The notes beneath the pieces are model-generated. The model had not been told where the DNA came from and searched no databases. It saw only the letters and a program-made list of their open reading frames with translations. Positions 8,935 to 16,895 of a stretch of 64,000 nt of DNA are shown here, one piece after another. A program made the translations under genes and the position numbers. How positions within the stretch are numbered: the first letter of the stretch is position 1; every line of letters starts with the position of its first letter. Source of the DNA: Rufibacter sp. XAAS-G3-1 (GTDB lineage: Bacteria; Bacteroidota; Bacteroidia; Cytophagales; Hymenobacteraceae); the NCBI RefSeq assembly GCF_013623775.1, contig NZ_JABFAM010000005.1, positions 372,001 to 436,000 on the forward strand, in the 5' to 3' direction.

Positions 8935-10584
8935 ATGAAGAAGTACCGCCTGCCTATTTTGCTTGGTGTATTCATCGTCTTTTCCTTTTACTGCCACGGC
9001 CAGGCTCCTTCCGTCAACAACATCGTGCCCAAACCTGTCTCCTATACCGCTACTGGTGAAAGACCGGTAACCATCAATCGGCAAACCAAGATTGTGGCCG
9101 ATGCCCAGTTCCAGGAGCAGGCGGTGTATTTGCAGGAACTGCTCACAAATCAGCTAGGGCTTGCCTTGGAAATTGCCACCCCGGAAACGAAGCAGGGAAA
9201 GCATTCCAAAATTGTTCTGGCCCATGATACCATTGAAGCCCACCGGCCCGAGATGTACTGGCTGGAGTCTGGCGGATCTATCATCAGAATGAAGGCCAGA
9301 GATGTGGCCGGCATGGTGCACGGCATCCAGACGCTGTTACAGTTGCTTCCGCTGGAGAAAGTAAAGCAAGTGGCGTTCCCCACAGTAGAAATCAAGGATT
9401 ATCCGCGCTTCGCGTACCGCGGCATGCACCTGGACGTAAGCCGCCATATTTTCCCGGTTGATTTCCTGAAGAAGTACCTAGACTATCTGGCGTTCCATAA
9501 GTTCAACAACTTCCACTGGCACCTCACCGATGACCAGGGCTGGCGGCTGGAAATAAAAAGCTACCCCAAACTGACTCAAGTGGGTGCCTGGCGAAACTCT
9601 ACGCTCATTGGGCATTTCAAAGACACGCCCGCCCGCTATGACTCTATCCGCTACGGCGGATTTTACACCCAGGATCAAGTGCGGGAAGTGGTGCGCTACG
9701 CCGCTATCAGAGGCATCAACGTCATCCCCGAGATTGATATTCCGGGCCATAGCCGGGCGATTATTGCCGCGTACCCAGAGTTCAGCACCCGACCCGATAC
9801 CGTTTGGCAGGTAGCCAATACCTGGGGCATGTACAACCGCCAGAACAACGTGTTGGCCCCAAACCCCGCTACTTTTCAGTTTCTGGAGACCGTGTCCCAC
9901 GAGGTGGCCGATCTGTTCCCTTCAGAGTACATCCACATTGGCGGCGATGAGTGCAGCAAGATCTGGTGGAAAGCCGACCCAAAGACGCAGGCATTTATGA
10001 AAGCCAACAACCTCAAAGACGAGAAAGAACTGCAGACCTACTTCATCAAACAGGTATCGGGCTATCTGGCCAAAAAGAACAAGAAAGTGATTGGCTGGCA
10101 CGAGATTCTGGAAGGTGACCTGGATACCACGGCGGTGATCATGAACTGGGGAGGCGCCAAACAAGGGATTGAGGCAGCCCAACGGCGGCACCCCGTGATT
10201 ATGTCGCCCGGTAATCCGCTGTATTTTGACAATTACCAGTCCAAAGACCCCAGAGACAGCCTGGCCATCCATGGCTACAATCCGCTAGACGCCGTGTACC
10301 ACTTCAACCCGGTACCGGCAGAGCTGCAGCAACTCAAACTGGACAAATACATTCTGGGTGCCCAGGCCAACGTCTGGACGGAGTACATGGGCTATCCTTC
10401 AAAGGTGGAATACATGGTGTTCCCGCGCATGACCGCCCTCAGCGAAGTACTCTGGACAGATCCCAAACAGAAGAACTTCACTGATTTCAAGCGAAGGGTT
10501 CATGCGACCATGTTGCCCAGATACACCTTCTGGGGAAGCGCGTATTTCAAAGACTTTGAACGCTGGACAATCGCCGATAAATAA
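8935..10584 (+). CDS. beta-N-acetylhexosaminidase, glycoside hydrolase family 20
   Basis: A 549-residue secreted enzyme (signal peptide through about residue 22). A GH20b-like N-terminal domain spans roughly residues 25-150, and the TIM-barrel catalytic domain follows. Diagnostic strings are MHLDVSRHIFPVDFLKKYLD, WHLTDDQGWRLEIKSYPKL and the catalytic Asp-Glu pair in HIGGDECSKIWW. Active-site tryptophans are also present (GWHEILEG, NVWTEYMG). The enzyme removes terminal GlcNAc or GalNAc from chitin fragments, glycans or muropeptides by substrate-assisted catalysis, most likely in the periplasm. Length and start are normal for the family. It appears to be transcribed alone. Confidence 0.95.
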   Translation: MKKYRLPILLGVFIVFSFYCHGQAPSVNNIVPKPVSYTATGERPVTINRQTKIVADAQFQEQAVYLQELLTNQLGLALEIATPETKQGKHSKIVLAHDTIEAHRPEMYWLESGGSIIRMKARDVAGMVHGIQTLLQLLPLEKVKQVAFPTVEIKDYPRFAYRGMHLDVSRHIFPVDFLKKYLDYLAFHKFNNFHWHLTDDQGWRLEIKSYPKLTQVGAWRNSTLIGHFKDTPARYDSIRYGGFYTQDQVREVVRYAAIRGINVIPEIDIPGHSRAIIAAYPEFSTRPDTVWQVANTWGMYNRQNNVLAPNPATFQFLETVSHEVADLFPSEYIHIGGDECSKIWWKADPKTQAFMKANNLKDEKELQTYFIKQVSGYLAKKNKKVIGWHEILEGDLDTTAVIMNWGGAKQGIEAAQRRHPVIMSPGNPLYFDNYQSKDPRDSLAIHGYNPLDAVYHFNPVPAELQQLKLDKYILGAQANVWTEYMGYPSKVEYMVFPRMTALSEVLWTDPKQKNFTDFKRRVHATMLPRYTFWGSAYFKDFERWTIADK

Positions 10585-10727
10585 AACCCGGTAGTACGTT
10601 TCTTTTGCTGAGATAAGGCACTATTCTGTTTCGGGCACCGTTTCAAGAAAGCGGCCCAGAAACAGAGATAAGCTTGAGTACTAGGTATAAACCTGTATAT
10701 TTACCCATTGCCCATTTACTTTTACCC

Positions 10728-10913
10728 ATGGCTTCACATCCATCTGCGCTGTTGCTCAACTGCATGCTCACCATCTCGTTCCTGATCTTGATGTGGCGCT
10801 TAGAAGACCCTAATATCATAGTGACCCTTGCGGCTTTTCTGGGGTTTATGATGTTTGTGGTTCTAAAGATCATCATAGTCTTGCGGGAACGGAAAGGCAA
10901 ATCTTCTAAATAG
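10728..10913 (+). CDS. small membrane protein
   Basis: A 61-residue protein with two hydrophobic segments (LLLNCMLTISFLILMW and AAFLGFMMFVVLKIIIVL) and a basic tail ERKGKSSK. I use the ATG at 10728; an upstream TTG at 10674 is open but gives an unlikely N-terminus. It lies 8 bp before the next membrane-protein gene and is probably co-transcribed with it. No family recognised. Confidence 0.55.
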   Translation: MASHPSALLLNCMLTISFLILMWRLEDPNIIVTLAAFLGFMMFVVLKIIIVLRERKGKSSK

Positions 10914-10921
10914 CTTTATCT

Positions 10922-11389
10922 ATGGAATCATTCTTTTTAAACCTATCCCCCTCCAACCAGAACGGCTCTGCGCTTTCAAAGCTGTATCTGTTCATGGCGG
11001 CGGTGTTCTTTCTACTAGGCGGATTGGGCGTTTACAGGCAGTACACGGCCAATGAAGTAGCCCTAAGTGTGTACCTTTTGCCTTTGCTGCAACTGGCGTT
11101 AGCCATTTCTTACATCATAGTGGCCTGGCGCCGCCGGAAGCCTGCTGGTTCCAGCTATGTGCAGGTAACGGAAGAACAGTTAGAGCTAAAGCTATCCCTC
11201 AACCAGGCTTCGGTTGTCTTGCCCTGGAATACCATCAGCTTGCTGCGGGTGCAGTCAGATAAACTGTTGTACCGGCTTACCTCGGGGCAAACGGGTCAGA
11301 TTGAGTTCGACTCTATTCCGGAAGAATATGAAGAGGCGGTGCGCGATGCCATCCGCCAGGCCGGGAAACGCAAAGGCGTGAGTCTGTAA
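10922..11389 (+). CDS. membrane protein with two TM helices and a PH-like cytoplasmic part
   Basis: A 155-residue protein of unknown function. Two transmembrane helices (about residues 20-38 and 50-68) are separated by a short loop and followed by RRRKP, which indicates the C-terminal half is cytoplasmic. That half alternates strands and ends in a helix (VQVTEEQLELKLSL, VVLPWNTISLLRVQSDKL, YEEAVRDAIRQAGK), a pattern like bacterial PH-like membrane proteins; this fold assignment is inference. It follows the small membrane protein gene after 8 bp and is closed by a perfect 27 bp terminator stem. Confidence 0.7.
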   Translation: MESFFLNLSPSNQNGSALSKLYLFMAAVFFLLGGLGVYRQYTANEVALSVYLLPLLQLALAISYIIVAWRRRKPAGSSYVQVTEEQLELKLSLNQASVVLPWNTISLLRVQSDKLLYRLTSGQTGQIEFDSIPEEYEEAVRDAIRQAGKRKGVSL

Positions 11390-11411
11390 CTACCACAAAC
11401 ATGATTTCTCA

Positions 11412-11467
11412 GCCGCAGGGCGTTTTGGGGCTGTTTTCATGAAAACAGCCCCAAAACGCCCTGCGGC
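11412..11467 (+). terminator. perfect 27 bp hairpin terminator
   Basis: Arms 11412-11438 and 11441-11467 are fully complementary with a 2 nt loop and are followed by TTTTTTTG. The inner part, GTTTTGGGGCTGTTTTC, belongs to the dispersed palindrome family of this window. Confidence 0.92.
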
Positions 11468-11940
11468 TTTTTTGTTCCTCCCCAGACAAAGCTGCTGCTG
11501 TAGTCTCTGCACGTGTCTGAATCTGTAGAAATGCTGCTTGAAAAAGAAATTCCCTCCTGGAAGCTGATCTTGTAAGAACAAAGCAAAGGTGCTTTGTTGA
11601 GGCCTAAAATGAATAAACAGAGCAAAAATATAATCAAGCTTGCCTCGTTTTTAGCTCCTTTTTCCTAAAACAGCCTCAAAACAGCTTTCCAGGTGTGTCA
11701 TACCTCTATTGTATGATAGGTGCCTTTGAAGGAGATGCTGATGCAGTAGCCCCCACCCTTACCCCCCGAGGAGGGGAAATACGCCTTTGCAGGGGATAGG
11801 AGGCATTACAACCCGTGATACCAAATCACCTTAACGATCTTCCTTTACTGGTTAGATGCCCCCTGACACAAGCAGACGCTTGCGCCGGAAAACCAATGGG
11901 AGCAGGTAAATACTAGTTGGCATAACCGCTACTACATTAT
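11468..11940. other. gene-free stretch with repeat fragments
   Basis: No gene seen. It contains an ATTCCCTCCTGGAAGCTGATCTTGTAAG fragment (11546-11573), a degenerate TTTTTAGCTCCTTTTTCC...AACAGCCTCAAAAC palindrome (11649-11683), a CCCCCGAGGAGGGGAAATACGCC block (11761-11786, also near 54825) and CAAGCAGACGCTTGCGCC (11871-11888). Confidence 0.55.
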
Positions 11941-12066
11941 TTACTTTCCCCGGTTCTAGTCTTTCCTGAGCGCTACCGCCAAAGATGACACAATACAGCA
12001 CGTGCACCCACGCAACAAACAGAAAAGCCAAGGAGACAGCATACAGCCTGCACCTGCTAATTTTCC
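11941..12066 (-). repeat. internally deleted copy of the GC-core repeat
   Basis: Same orientation as the 54.97-55.20 kb copy. It keeps the outer part (CTTTCCCCGGTTCTAGTCTTTCC) and the inner flank (GAGCGC.TACCGCC, then CAGCACGTGCACCCACGC and GACAGCATACAGCCTGCACC) but lacks the GC-rich core of about 120 bp. It can be read as a 36-codon frame, 11985-12095. Confidence 0.65.
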
Positions 12067-12210
12067 TCAGCAGGCATGAGGCGCATCAACAGTAACTTGC
12101 AAGTAGAGGCTATTTGGACTTTTCTGAGGGCATAGTTAACCCTTCGCACGCCAAGCCGTAAAAAGAGCAGATGAGAATTATCCGCTTGCCATCAGTACAA
12201 GATCTAAACT

Positions 12211-12786
12211 ATGAAAAATTACCTGTCCTGTATGCTCTTCGTGGCCGCTGTGTCCTTGTTCTCCAGTTGTGGCGGCTCCTCCTCAGATGCGACCTCCGTA
12301 GACGCGGCGGGCAAGCACAACGAGGATCTGCTGGAAAGTACCGGCAAAGAGGCACGGGCCGGCTGGTTTGTGGCGGAGGCAGGCAGCGGCAGCATGTTTG
12401 AGGTGGAGTTGGGCCGGCTGGCCAGCAGCAAAGCCACAGACCCCCGGGTGAGGCAACTGGGCGAGTTGATGTTGAACCACCATACCCAGGCCAATGCCCA
12501 ACTGAAACAGATTGCCAACCTGAAGAACCTGATGGTGCCCACCAGGCTGAGCGACGATCATCAGAAAACCTACAATCAAATCATGAGCAGTTCTGGGGCC
12601 GCGTTTGACAAAGCGTACCTGGAGGCAGTAGTGGAAGACCATAAAGAAGCCATTGAAAAGTTTGAAGAGATGTCTGAAGATGGAACAGACGTAGAACTGA
12701 AGGCTTTCGCGGGGAAGAATCTCCCCACCCTGCGCGCGCACCTGCTACAGGTAGAGCAACTGGAAGATGAAATGGAGCCTAGATAG
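12211..12786 (+). CDS. DUF4142 lipoprotein, copy 1
   Basis: A 191-residue exported protein with a lipoprotein-type signal (cysteine at about residue 20, in SLFSSCGGSS). A short Ser/Ala-rich linker precedes one DUF4142 domain covering most of the chain: GSMFEVELGRLASSKATD, LMLNHHTQANAQLKQIANL, FDKAYLEAVVEDHKEAIEKF and AFAGKNLPTLRAHL. The family folds as a ferritin-like four-helix bundle; the conserved HH and DH residues could bind metal, but no biochemical role is settled. It is the first of four paralogues in 3.6 kb. It has the shortest linker of the four. Confidence 0.88.
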   Translation: MKNYLSCMLFVAAVSLFSSCGGSSSDATSVDAAGKHNEDLLESTGKEARAGWFVAEAGSGSMFEVELGRLASSKATDPRVRQLGELMLNHHTQANAQLKQIANLKNLMVPTRLSDDHQKTYNQIMSSSGAAFDKAYLEAVVEDHKEAIEKFEEMSEDGTDVELKAFAGKNLPTLRAHLLQVEQLEDEMEPR

Positions 12787-12891
12787 TGTTTCCTACACCA
12801 ACAGCCGTAGCTGCCTCAGCGAGCCGTACATGAAATCATTTTCTGGTCTAGTGACATGGCGAAGGGCAGCCGATAAGAAAGAGAAAGAACT

Positions 12892-13566
12892 ATGAAAAAG
12901 ATATTTTATGGAATGGCGGCCTGGTCTATAGTGGCTGGAGCAGCCTGTAGCAGAATAGATGCCAATACGTCTAACACGGTGCCCACCACAGATGCCTACG
13001 CAGCAACGGTTACCGCCACCAATGCCGCGACCGGAATGGTGGGAGTGGGCGGTTCAACAGTAGATGCTTACGTGGCTCCCGGCACCACCAGCAACGTGGC
13101 CGGAACCGGAACCATGCGGTACGGTACCCGCAACATCACAGAGGCTACTTTCCTCATGGAGGCCGCCAGTGGCAGTATGATGGAAGTGCAGCTAGGCAAG
13201 CTGGCCTTAGAGCGCAGCGCGAACTCAGAAGTGAAAAAATTCGCCCAGATGTTGGTAGACCACCATACCAAAGCGCACCAGGAACTCATAACCATTGCCT
13301 CTGGCATGAACATTACCCTTCCGTCTTCGCTTTTGCCCATGCACCAAGAACTGGCAGACCAGTTGTCTAAACTAACCGGTAATGAGTTTGATAAAGAATA
13401 CATAGATGAAATAGAGGATGTGCATGAAAGTGACATCGCTTTGTTTGACGTAGTGAGTAATGCGGCACCCACCACAACGGTAAAAGCCTTTGCCATCAGA
13501 ACCCTTCCTGTGCTCCGTATTCATGAGCACCAGGCAGATGAACTGGAAGCCAAAGTGAGTAAGTAA
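12892..13566 (+). CDS. DUF4142 lipoprotein, copy 2
   Basis: A 224-residue lipoprotein (lipobox VAGAAC, Cys about 20) with a roughly 60-residue Thr/Ala/Gly/Val-rich linker and one DUF4142 domain. Conserved blocks are GSMMEVQLGKLALERS, FAQMLVDHHTKAHQEL, FDKEYIDEIEDVHESDIALF and AFAIRTLPVLRIHEHQADEL. It lies 105 bp after copy 1 and is closed by a 46 nt perfect palindrome. The family is a ferritin-like helical bundle on the periplasmic side. Compared with copy 1 the linker is longer and the first helix has a different N-terminal extension (RNITEATFLMEA). Confidence 0.88.
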   Translation: MKKIFYGMAAWSIVAGAACSRIDANTSNTVPTTDAYAATVTATNAATGMVGVGGSTVDAYVAPGTTSNVAGTGTMRYGTRNITEATFLMEAASGSMMEVQLGKLALERSANSEVKKFAQMLVDHHTKAHQELITIASGMNITLPSSLLPMHQELADQLSKLTGNEFDKEYIDEIEDVHESDIALFDVVSNAAPTTTVKAFAIRTLPVLRIHEHQADELEAKVSK

Positions 13567-13574
13567 GAAGTATT

Positions 13575-13620
13575 GCTTTAGAAGAAAGAGCCTGCTGCAG
13601 CAGGCTCTTTCTTCTAAAGC
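13575..13620 (+). terminator. 46 nt perfect palindrome terminator
   Basis: GCTTTAGAAGAAAGAGCCTG... folds into a 23 bp stem with no unpaired loop, 8 bp after the DUF4142 copy 2 stop codon. Confidence 0.88.
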
Positions 13621-13742
13621 ATTTCCTATTTCCGTCCCCTTCAGAAATAGCCACCCGCTTAGAAGATCAAATAGAGTAGTGCTCTGCTAACGTTTAAAGA
13701 GCTTCTTCGCCGCAGACGATACCCGTTACCGGCTTCCGGAAG

Positions 13743-13976
13743 ATGAAAATAATCTGCTATCCAGTACTTGCCCTGTTTCTGGCCTTCGGCACCTCCTGCA
13801 GTGGTGACCAGAAGAACACGCCGTCTACCACAGACTCAGAGGCGGCGGCAGACGGCTCTGCCGAAAGTCCCGCCGCTGCTACCAATAGCGCAGGCAGCAG
13901 CGGCATGGGTGGTGCCGTGCCTATCCATGCCCTGGCCTCAGATACGTTGTATTCAGACTCCACTAATCTGGAGTAG
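13743..13976 (+). CDS. small Ser/Ala-rich lipoprotein
   Basis: A 77-residue protein: signal peptide with cysteine at about residue 19 (AFGTSCSGDQ) followed by a low-complexity Ser/Ala/Thr/Gly tail and no folded domain. It sits between DUF4142 copies 2 and 3 on the same strand. Its signal-plus-linker composition resembles that of its neighbours without the helical domain, so it could be a cell-surface linker peptide or a degenerate paralogue. Function unknown. Confidence 0.6.
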   Translation: MKIICYPVLALFLAFGTSCSGDQKNTPSTTDSEAAADGSAESPAAATNSAGSSGMGGAVPIHALASDTLYSDSTNLE

Positions 13977-14091
13977 GGAAGCTGCAAGTGATTGTGAATC
14001 ACGGTTTATCTATTGCAAAATCAGTATTTGTTCAAGAGAAATGTGTTAACTGCTACCCAGTTAGTGCGTATACAAGCCAGAACGAACTAGA

Positions 14092-14832
14092 ATGAAACAA
14101 ACAAAAACTATGAGAAAAGTAATGTCAATGCTGGTGGCCGGAGCAATGCTTGCGGGCACAGCGTGTACGAGCACGAATACAGCTACTGGTACTACCGGAA
14201 CAGGTTCCGGCACTACCGGAGGAACTACTACAGGCACCACCGGAACTACCGGGGGCGGTACCACTGGTGGAATGAACGGCGGAACCACAACTGGAACTAC
14301 TGGTGGTACTACTACCGGCGGAACCACTGGTGGTACTACTGGCACAACAGCTGGCGGTACCGCCGCCGGAGCTGCGGGAGGCACTACCATGGACATGACC
14401 AACATGACAGATGCCATGTTCATGATGACCGCCGCCAGCAGCAACATGTTTGAGATTCAGGCAGGGAAGTTAGCCACGCAGAATGCCTCTCATGCCGAAG
14501 TGAAAAAGTTTGCCCAAATGATGGTAGACCACCACACCAGAGCCAGCCAGGAGCAGATGACCCTCGCTTCCCAAATGAAAATCACTCTGCCTACAACCTT
14601 GATGCCTATACACCAGACCATGCTGGACAGGTTGAAAGGAAAAACAGGCAAAGGCTTTGACGAAGACTACATGGACGCCATGGAAACAGCCCATAAAATG
14701 GACATTGCCATGTTCCAGATGAAAAGCGCCAATGCAGAAACGCCTCCCGTGAAAGCCCTGGCCACCAAGACCCTTCCTATGTTGAAATCGCATCAGGAAA
14801 TGGCCACCAAACTTGAAGATCAGGTAGATTGA
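14092..14832 (+). CDS. DUF4142 lipoprotein, copy 3, with Gly/Thr repeat linker
   Basis: A 246-residue lipoprotein (lipobox LAGTAC). A linker of about 70 residues is almost pure Gly and Thr (runs such as GTTGTTGGGTTGGMNGG and GTTGGTTTGGTTGGTTG), encoded by short imperfect repeats of ACTACCGGN at 14180-14370. One DUF4142 domain follows: NMFEIQAGKLATQNAS, FAQMMVDHHTRASQEQ, FDEDYMDAMETAHKMDIAMF and ALATKTLPMLKSHQEM. An alternative ATG at 14110 (MRKVMSML) aligns better with the paralogues' N-termini. The Gly/Thr spacer probably holds the bundle away from the membrane. Slippage in the repeats could change its length. Confidence 0.88.
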   Translation: MKQTKTMRKVMSMLVAGAMLAGTACTSTNTATGTTGTGSGTTGGTTTGTTGTTGGGTTGGMNGGTTTGTTGGTTTGGTTGGTTGTTAGGTAAGAAGGTTMDMTNMTDAMFMMTAASSNMFEIQAGKLATQNASHAEVKKFAQMMVDHHTRASQEQMTLASQMKITLPTTLMPIHQTMLDRLKGKTGKGFDEDYMDAMETAHKMDIAMFQMKSANAETPPVKALATKTLPMLKSHQEMATKLEDQVD

Positions 14833-14858
14833 TTTCGGCCTTTCTGGCCATACCATAC

Positions 14859-14908
14859 TGTCTGGGTTTCCAGGGCGTTTCAGCAGAAACACCCTGGAAA
14901 CCCAGACA
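14859..14908 (+). terminator. hairpin terminator of DUF4142 copy 3
   Basis: Arms TGTCTGGGTTTCCAGGG and complement, with an inner GTTTC/GAAAC pair, close to the stop codon at 14832. Confidence 0.82.
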
Positions 14909-15057
14909 TTCTTTTAGAGCGGGTTTACATTTCGTTTTCGCAGCGCAAAAGCCAAAGTTTAAAAGTAGCGGTATCACCAAGTAATTTAACTCAAGCCCAA
15001 GGCCTGCGTATAAAAACTAGTCTATAAACAGTTCTACACGCGATCATCTTTAAAACT

Positions 15058-15750
15058 ATGAAAAGAATAATGCCCTTCTTTGCCGCCGCCGCCTTGCTAA
15101 CTGGCGCAGCCTGTGACACCTATACCTCCACGACAGATCCTGCTACTTACGCTACCGGCTACGGTTTTCCCGGCGATAATAATAGCGTGGGTACCGGCAA
15201 TACCGGCAGCATGGGCGTAGCCGAAGCCAACAACAACGCTACCTTAGATAATCCGGCCACCGGCACCAACTCAGACAGCGTAAATGCAAACCAGAACCTG
15301 GATCATCTCTTTGCCATGAGAGCCGCCAGCGGTGGCATGTTTGAGGTAGCAGCGGGTAAACTAGCCTCTACCCAAGGACAGAATGCCGAAGTGAAGCAGT
15401 TTGGCCAACGCATGGTCACCGACCACACCAAGGCCAACACCGAACTTCAGGCTATTGCCTCCGCCAAAGGCATTACCCTGCCAACCGCGCTTATGCCAGA
15501 GCACCAGCAGCACCTGGACATGCTGTCCAAGCTGACCGAGCTTGAGTTTGACAAAGCGTATATGCAGCACATGGTAGAGGCCCACGAAATGGACATCAAA
15601 CAGTTTGACCAGGAAGCCAAAAACGGCAAAGATCCCGAGATAAAGGCTTTTGCCGCTAAAAACCTGCCTATTCTGCAAGAACACCGCAAGATGGCCCAGC
15701 CAATTTATGAACAGGTGGGTAGAGCCAGGCAACAAGCAGTAAGCAGATAA
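15058..15750 (+). CDS. DUF4142 lipoprotein, copy 4
   Basis: A 230-residue lipoprotein (lipobox LTGAAC, Cys about 19) with a linker of about 55 residues rich in Asn, Thr, Gly and Ala and one DUF4142 domain: GGMFEVAAGKLASTQGQN, FGQRMVTDHTKANTEL, FDKAYMQHMVEAHEMDIKQF and AFAAKNLPILQEHRKM. Its first 30 residues (MKRIMPFFAAAALL... CDTYTSTTDP) are nearly those of the domain-less lipoprotein at 15932, which marks a partial duplication. Role presumably like that of the other copies; the family has no firmly established activity. Confidence 0.88.
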   Translation: MKRIMPFFAAAALLTGAACDTYTSTTDPATYATGYGFPGDNNSVGTGNTGSMGVAEANNNATLDNPATGTNSDSVNANQNLDHLFAMRAASGGMFEVAAGKLASTQGQNAEVKQFGQRMVTDHTKANTELQAIASAKGITLPTALMPEHQQHLDMLSKLTELEFDKAYMQHMVEAHEMDIKQFDQEAKNGKDPEIKAFAAKNLPILQEHRKMAQPIYEQVGRARQQAVSR

Positions 15751-15772
15751 ACCACCTTCTCTCCCAAAGCAC

Positions 15773-15808
15773 AACCTGCCTGCCCCAGACCTCTGGTGCA
15801 GGCAGGTT
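15773..15808 (+). terminator. hairpin terminator of DUF4142 copy 4
   Basis: AACCTGCCTGC at 15773-15783 pairs with GCAGGCAGGTT at 15798-15808, with an inner CCAGA/TCTGG pair; followed by GCTTTTTAG. Confidence 0.82.
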
Positions 15809-15904
15809 GCTTTTTAGGCTATTTTCAGAAAACCAGCCCGAAAAGGAACGAGCTATCTTCTGGGCAGCTCTTGAGGCAGGTGTTTTTTGGAAGCCTGAAT
15901 TCAG

Positions 15905-15912
15905 TACCTTTG
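15905..15912 (+). promoter_or_regulatory. candidate -7 element of the small lipoprotein gene
   Basis: TACCTTTG matches TAnnTTTG, 19 nt before the ATG at 15932. A TTTG at 15886-15889 is 15 nt upstream, shorter than the usual spacing. Confidence 0.45.
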
Positions 15913-15931
15913 GGCAAACTTTACAAAAACA

Positions 15932-16180
15932 ATGAAACATATCATGCCATTCTTCGCGGCTTGCGCGCTGTTTGCCGGGGTTGCCTGTTCTACGTACACT
16001 TCCACCACAGACCCCAATGATAAGGGTTCAGGTACTGCGCTTGACGCGGAAGTAGGATCTTCTACGCCAGCTGCTGCCCAGGCGCATCCTACTACTGCTA
16101 CAACCCACGCCTCCGCTGAAACTGCTCCTGAAGCAAAAGCAGATACTACTGCCGCCCACGCAGCAGAAGCAGCTCACTAG
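15932..16180 (+). CDS. domain-less lipoprotein derived from DUF4142 copy 4
   Basis: An 82-residue lipoprotein. The first 30 residues (MKHIMPFFAACALFAGVACS, then TYTSTTDPND) match those of DUF4142 copy 4 closely in protein and DNA. After that it is a low-complexity Ala/Thr/His/Glu tail with no DUF4142 domain. It has its own -7-like element and a strong terminator, so it looks like an expressed gene rather than debris. It probably arose by duplication of the signal and linker part. Function unknown. Confidence 0.65.
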   Translation: MKHIMPFFAACALFAGVACSTYTSTTDPNDKGSGTALDAEVGSSTPAAAQAHPTTATTHASAETAPEAKADTTAAHAAEAAH

Positions 16181-16253
16181 TTCTAAAGGCCAATCGTCTT
16201 TCACTTGTCTTCCTCTTTACCAGAAGCTCAGATTTCCCGAAGGGAGGAAAGCC

Positions 16254-16301
16254 CATAAAACAGAAATGCCTCGCTCCAAAGCAAGGCATTTCTGTTTTAT
16301 G
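16254..16301 (+). terminator. hairpin terminator of the small lipoprotein gene
   Basis: CATAAAACAGAAATGCCT pairs with its complement at 16284-16301 with an inner GC/GC pair around a short loop. Confidence 0.82.
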
Positions 16302-16410
16302 TAGCCCTGAGATTTATGATTCGTCCCCAACGCGTGTGAGCTACCTGCGGCGTCCCGCCGCTTCTAGGTATATTTATTAAGTACGGAGACAGCATTGCGT
16401 TATCCTATTT

Positions 16411-16502
16411 GTCTTCCTCCTGGAAGGATCTTGTGGGCGAACTAGAATAGCTTTGATGGAGCACTAGTGCCGTTCGCCACCTAAGATCCTTCCAGGAAGA
16501 CA
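16411..16502 (+). repeat. MITE-like element with terminal inverted repeats, copy 1
   Basis: GTCTTCC.TCCTGGAAGGATC at the left end is the inverse of GATCCTTCCAGGAAGAC at the right end, and GGGCGAAC pairs with GTTCGCCA further in. An inverted-orientation copy lies at 32197-32283. Confidence 0.78.
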
Positions 16503-16637
16503 ACCAAAGAGTAGGACAAATTAATTTTATCCGCCTACTTCACGCACCCAAGTTGCCCTTTGCAGAAGCTGAACAAACGTATAGCCTTAGTCAATCCACC
16601 CCTATCCTTTCCAGGCTCCTCTTGTAGGGAAACTTTG

Positions 16638-16895
16638 GCTGATGTCGCTGCTGCGGAGTTCCCCTCCGCCGGGAGCCATGGGCAAAAGAAGGGGAGTGGA
16701 ACTCCGAAAGAGCGGGGATGGTGTTTTGGGCCTGTTTTTCGGAAAACGCACCTAAAACGCACCAATCCGCTTCCCCAACAGGACGGGAGAAAAGCGGTTC
16801 AAGCTGTCCTTCCCCTGCTTTGGCTTGTCAGGGGACAGGCCAAGGAAGCGATCAGCCGCTTTTTTCCCTTACAAGATGAACTCCCGGGAGGGGAT
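16638..16895 (+). repeat. ~250 bp dispersed repeat B, copy 1
   Basis: Shares order and sequence with 27557-27845: GCTGATGTCGCTG, CTGCGGAGTT, GGAGTGGAACTCCGAAAGAG, a GTTTTGGGC palindrome, AAAGCGGTTCAAGCTGTCCT and GGCTTGTCAGGGGACA. By eye the two copies are roughly 85 percent identical. No protein recognised. Confidence 0.75.

Noticed and set aside
14163-14453. Frame rich in Trp, Tyr, Arg and His over the DUF4142 linker
   Set aside because: It is a shifted reading of the ACTACCGGN repeats that code the Gly/Thr linker.
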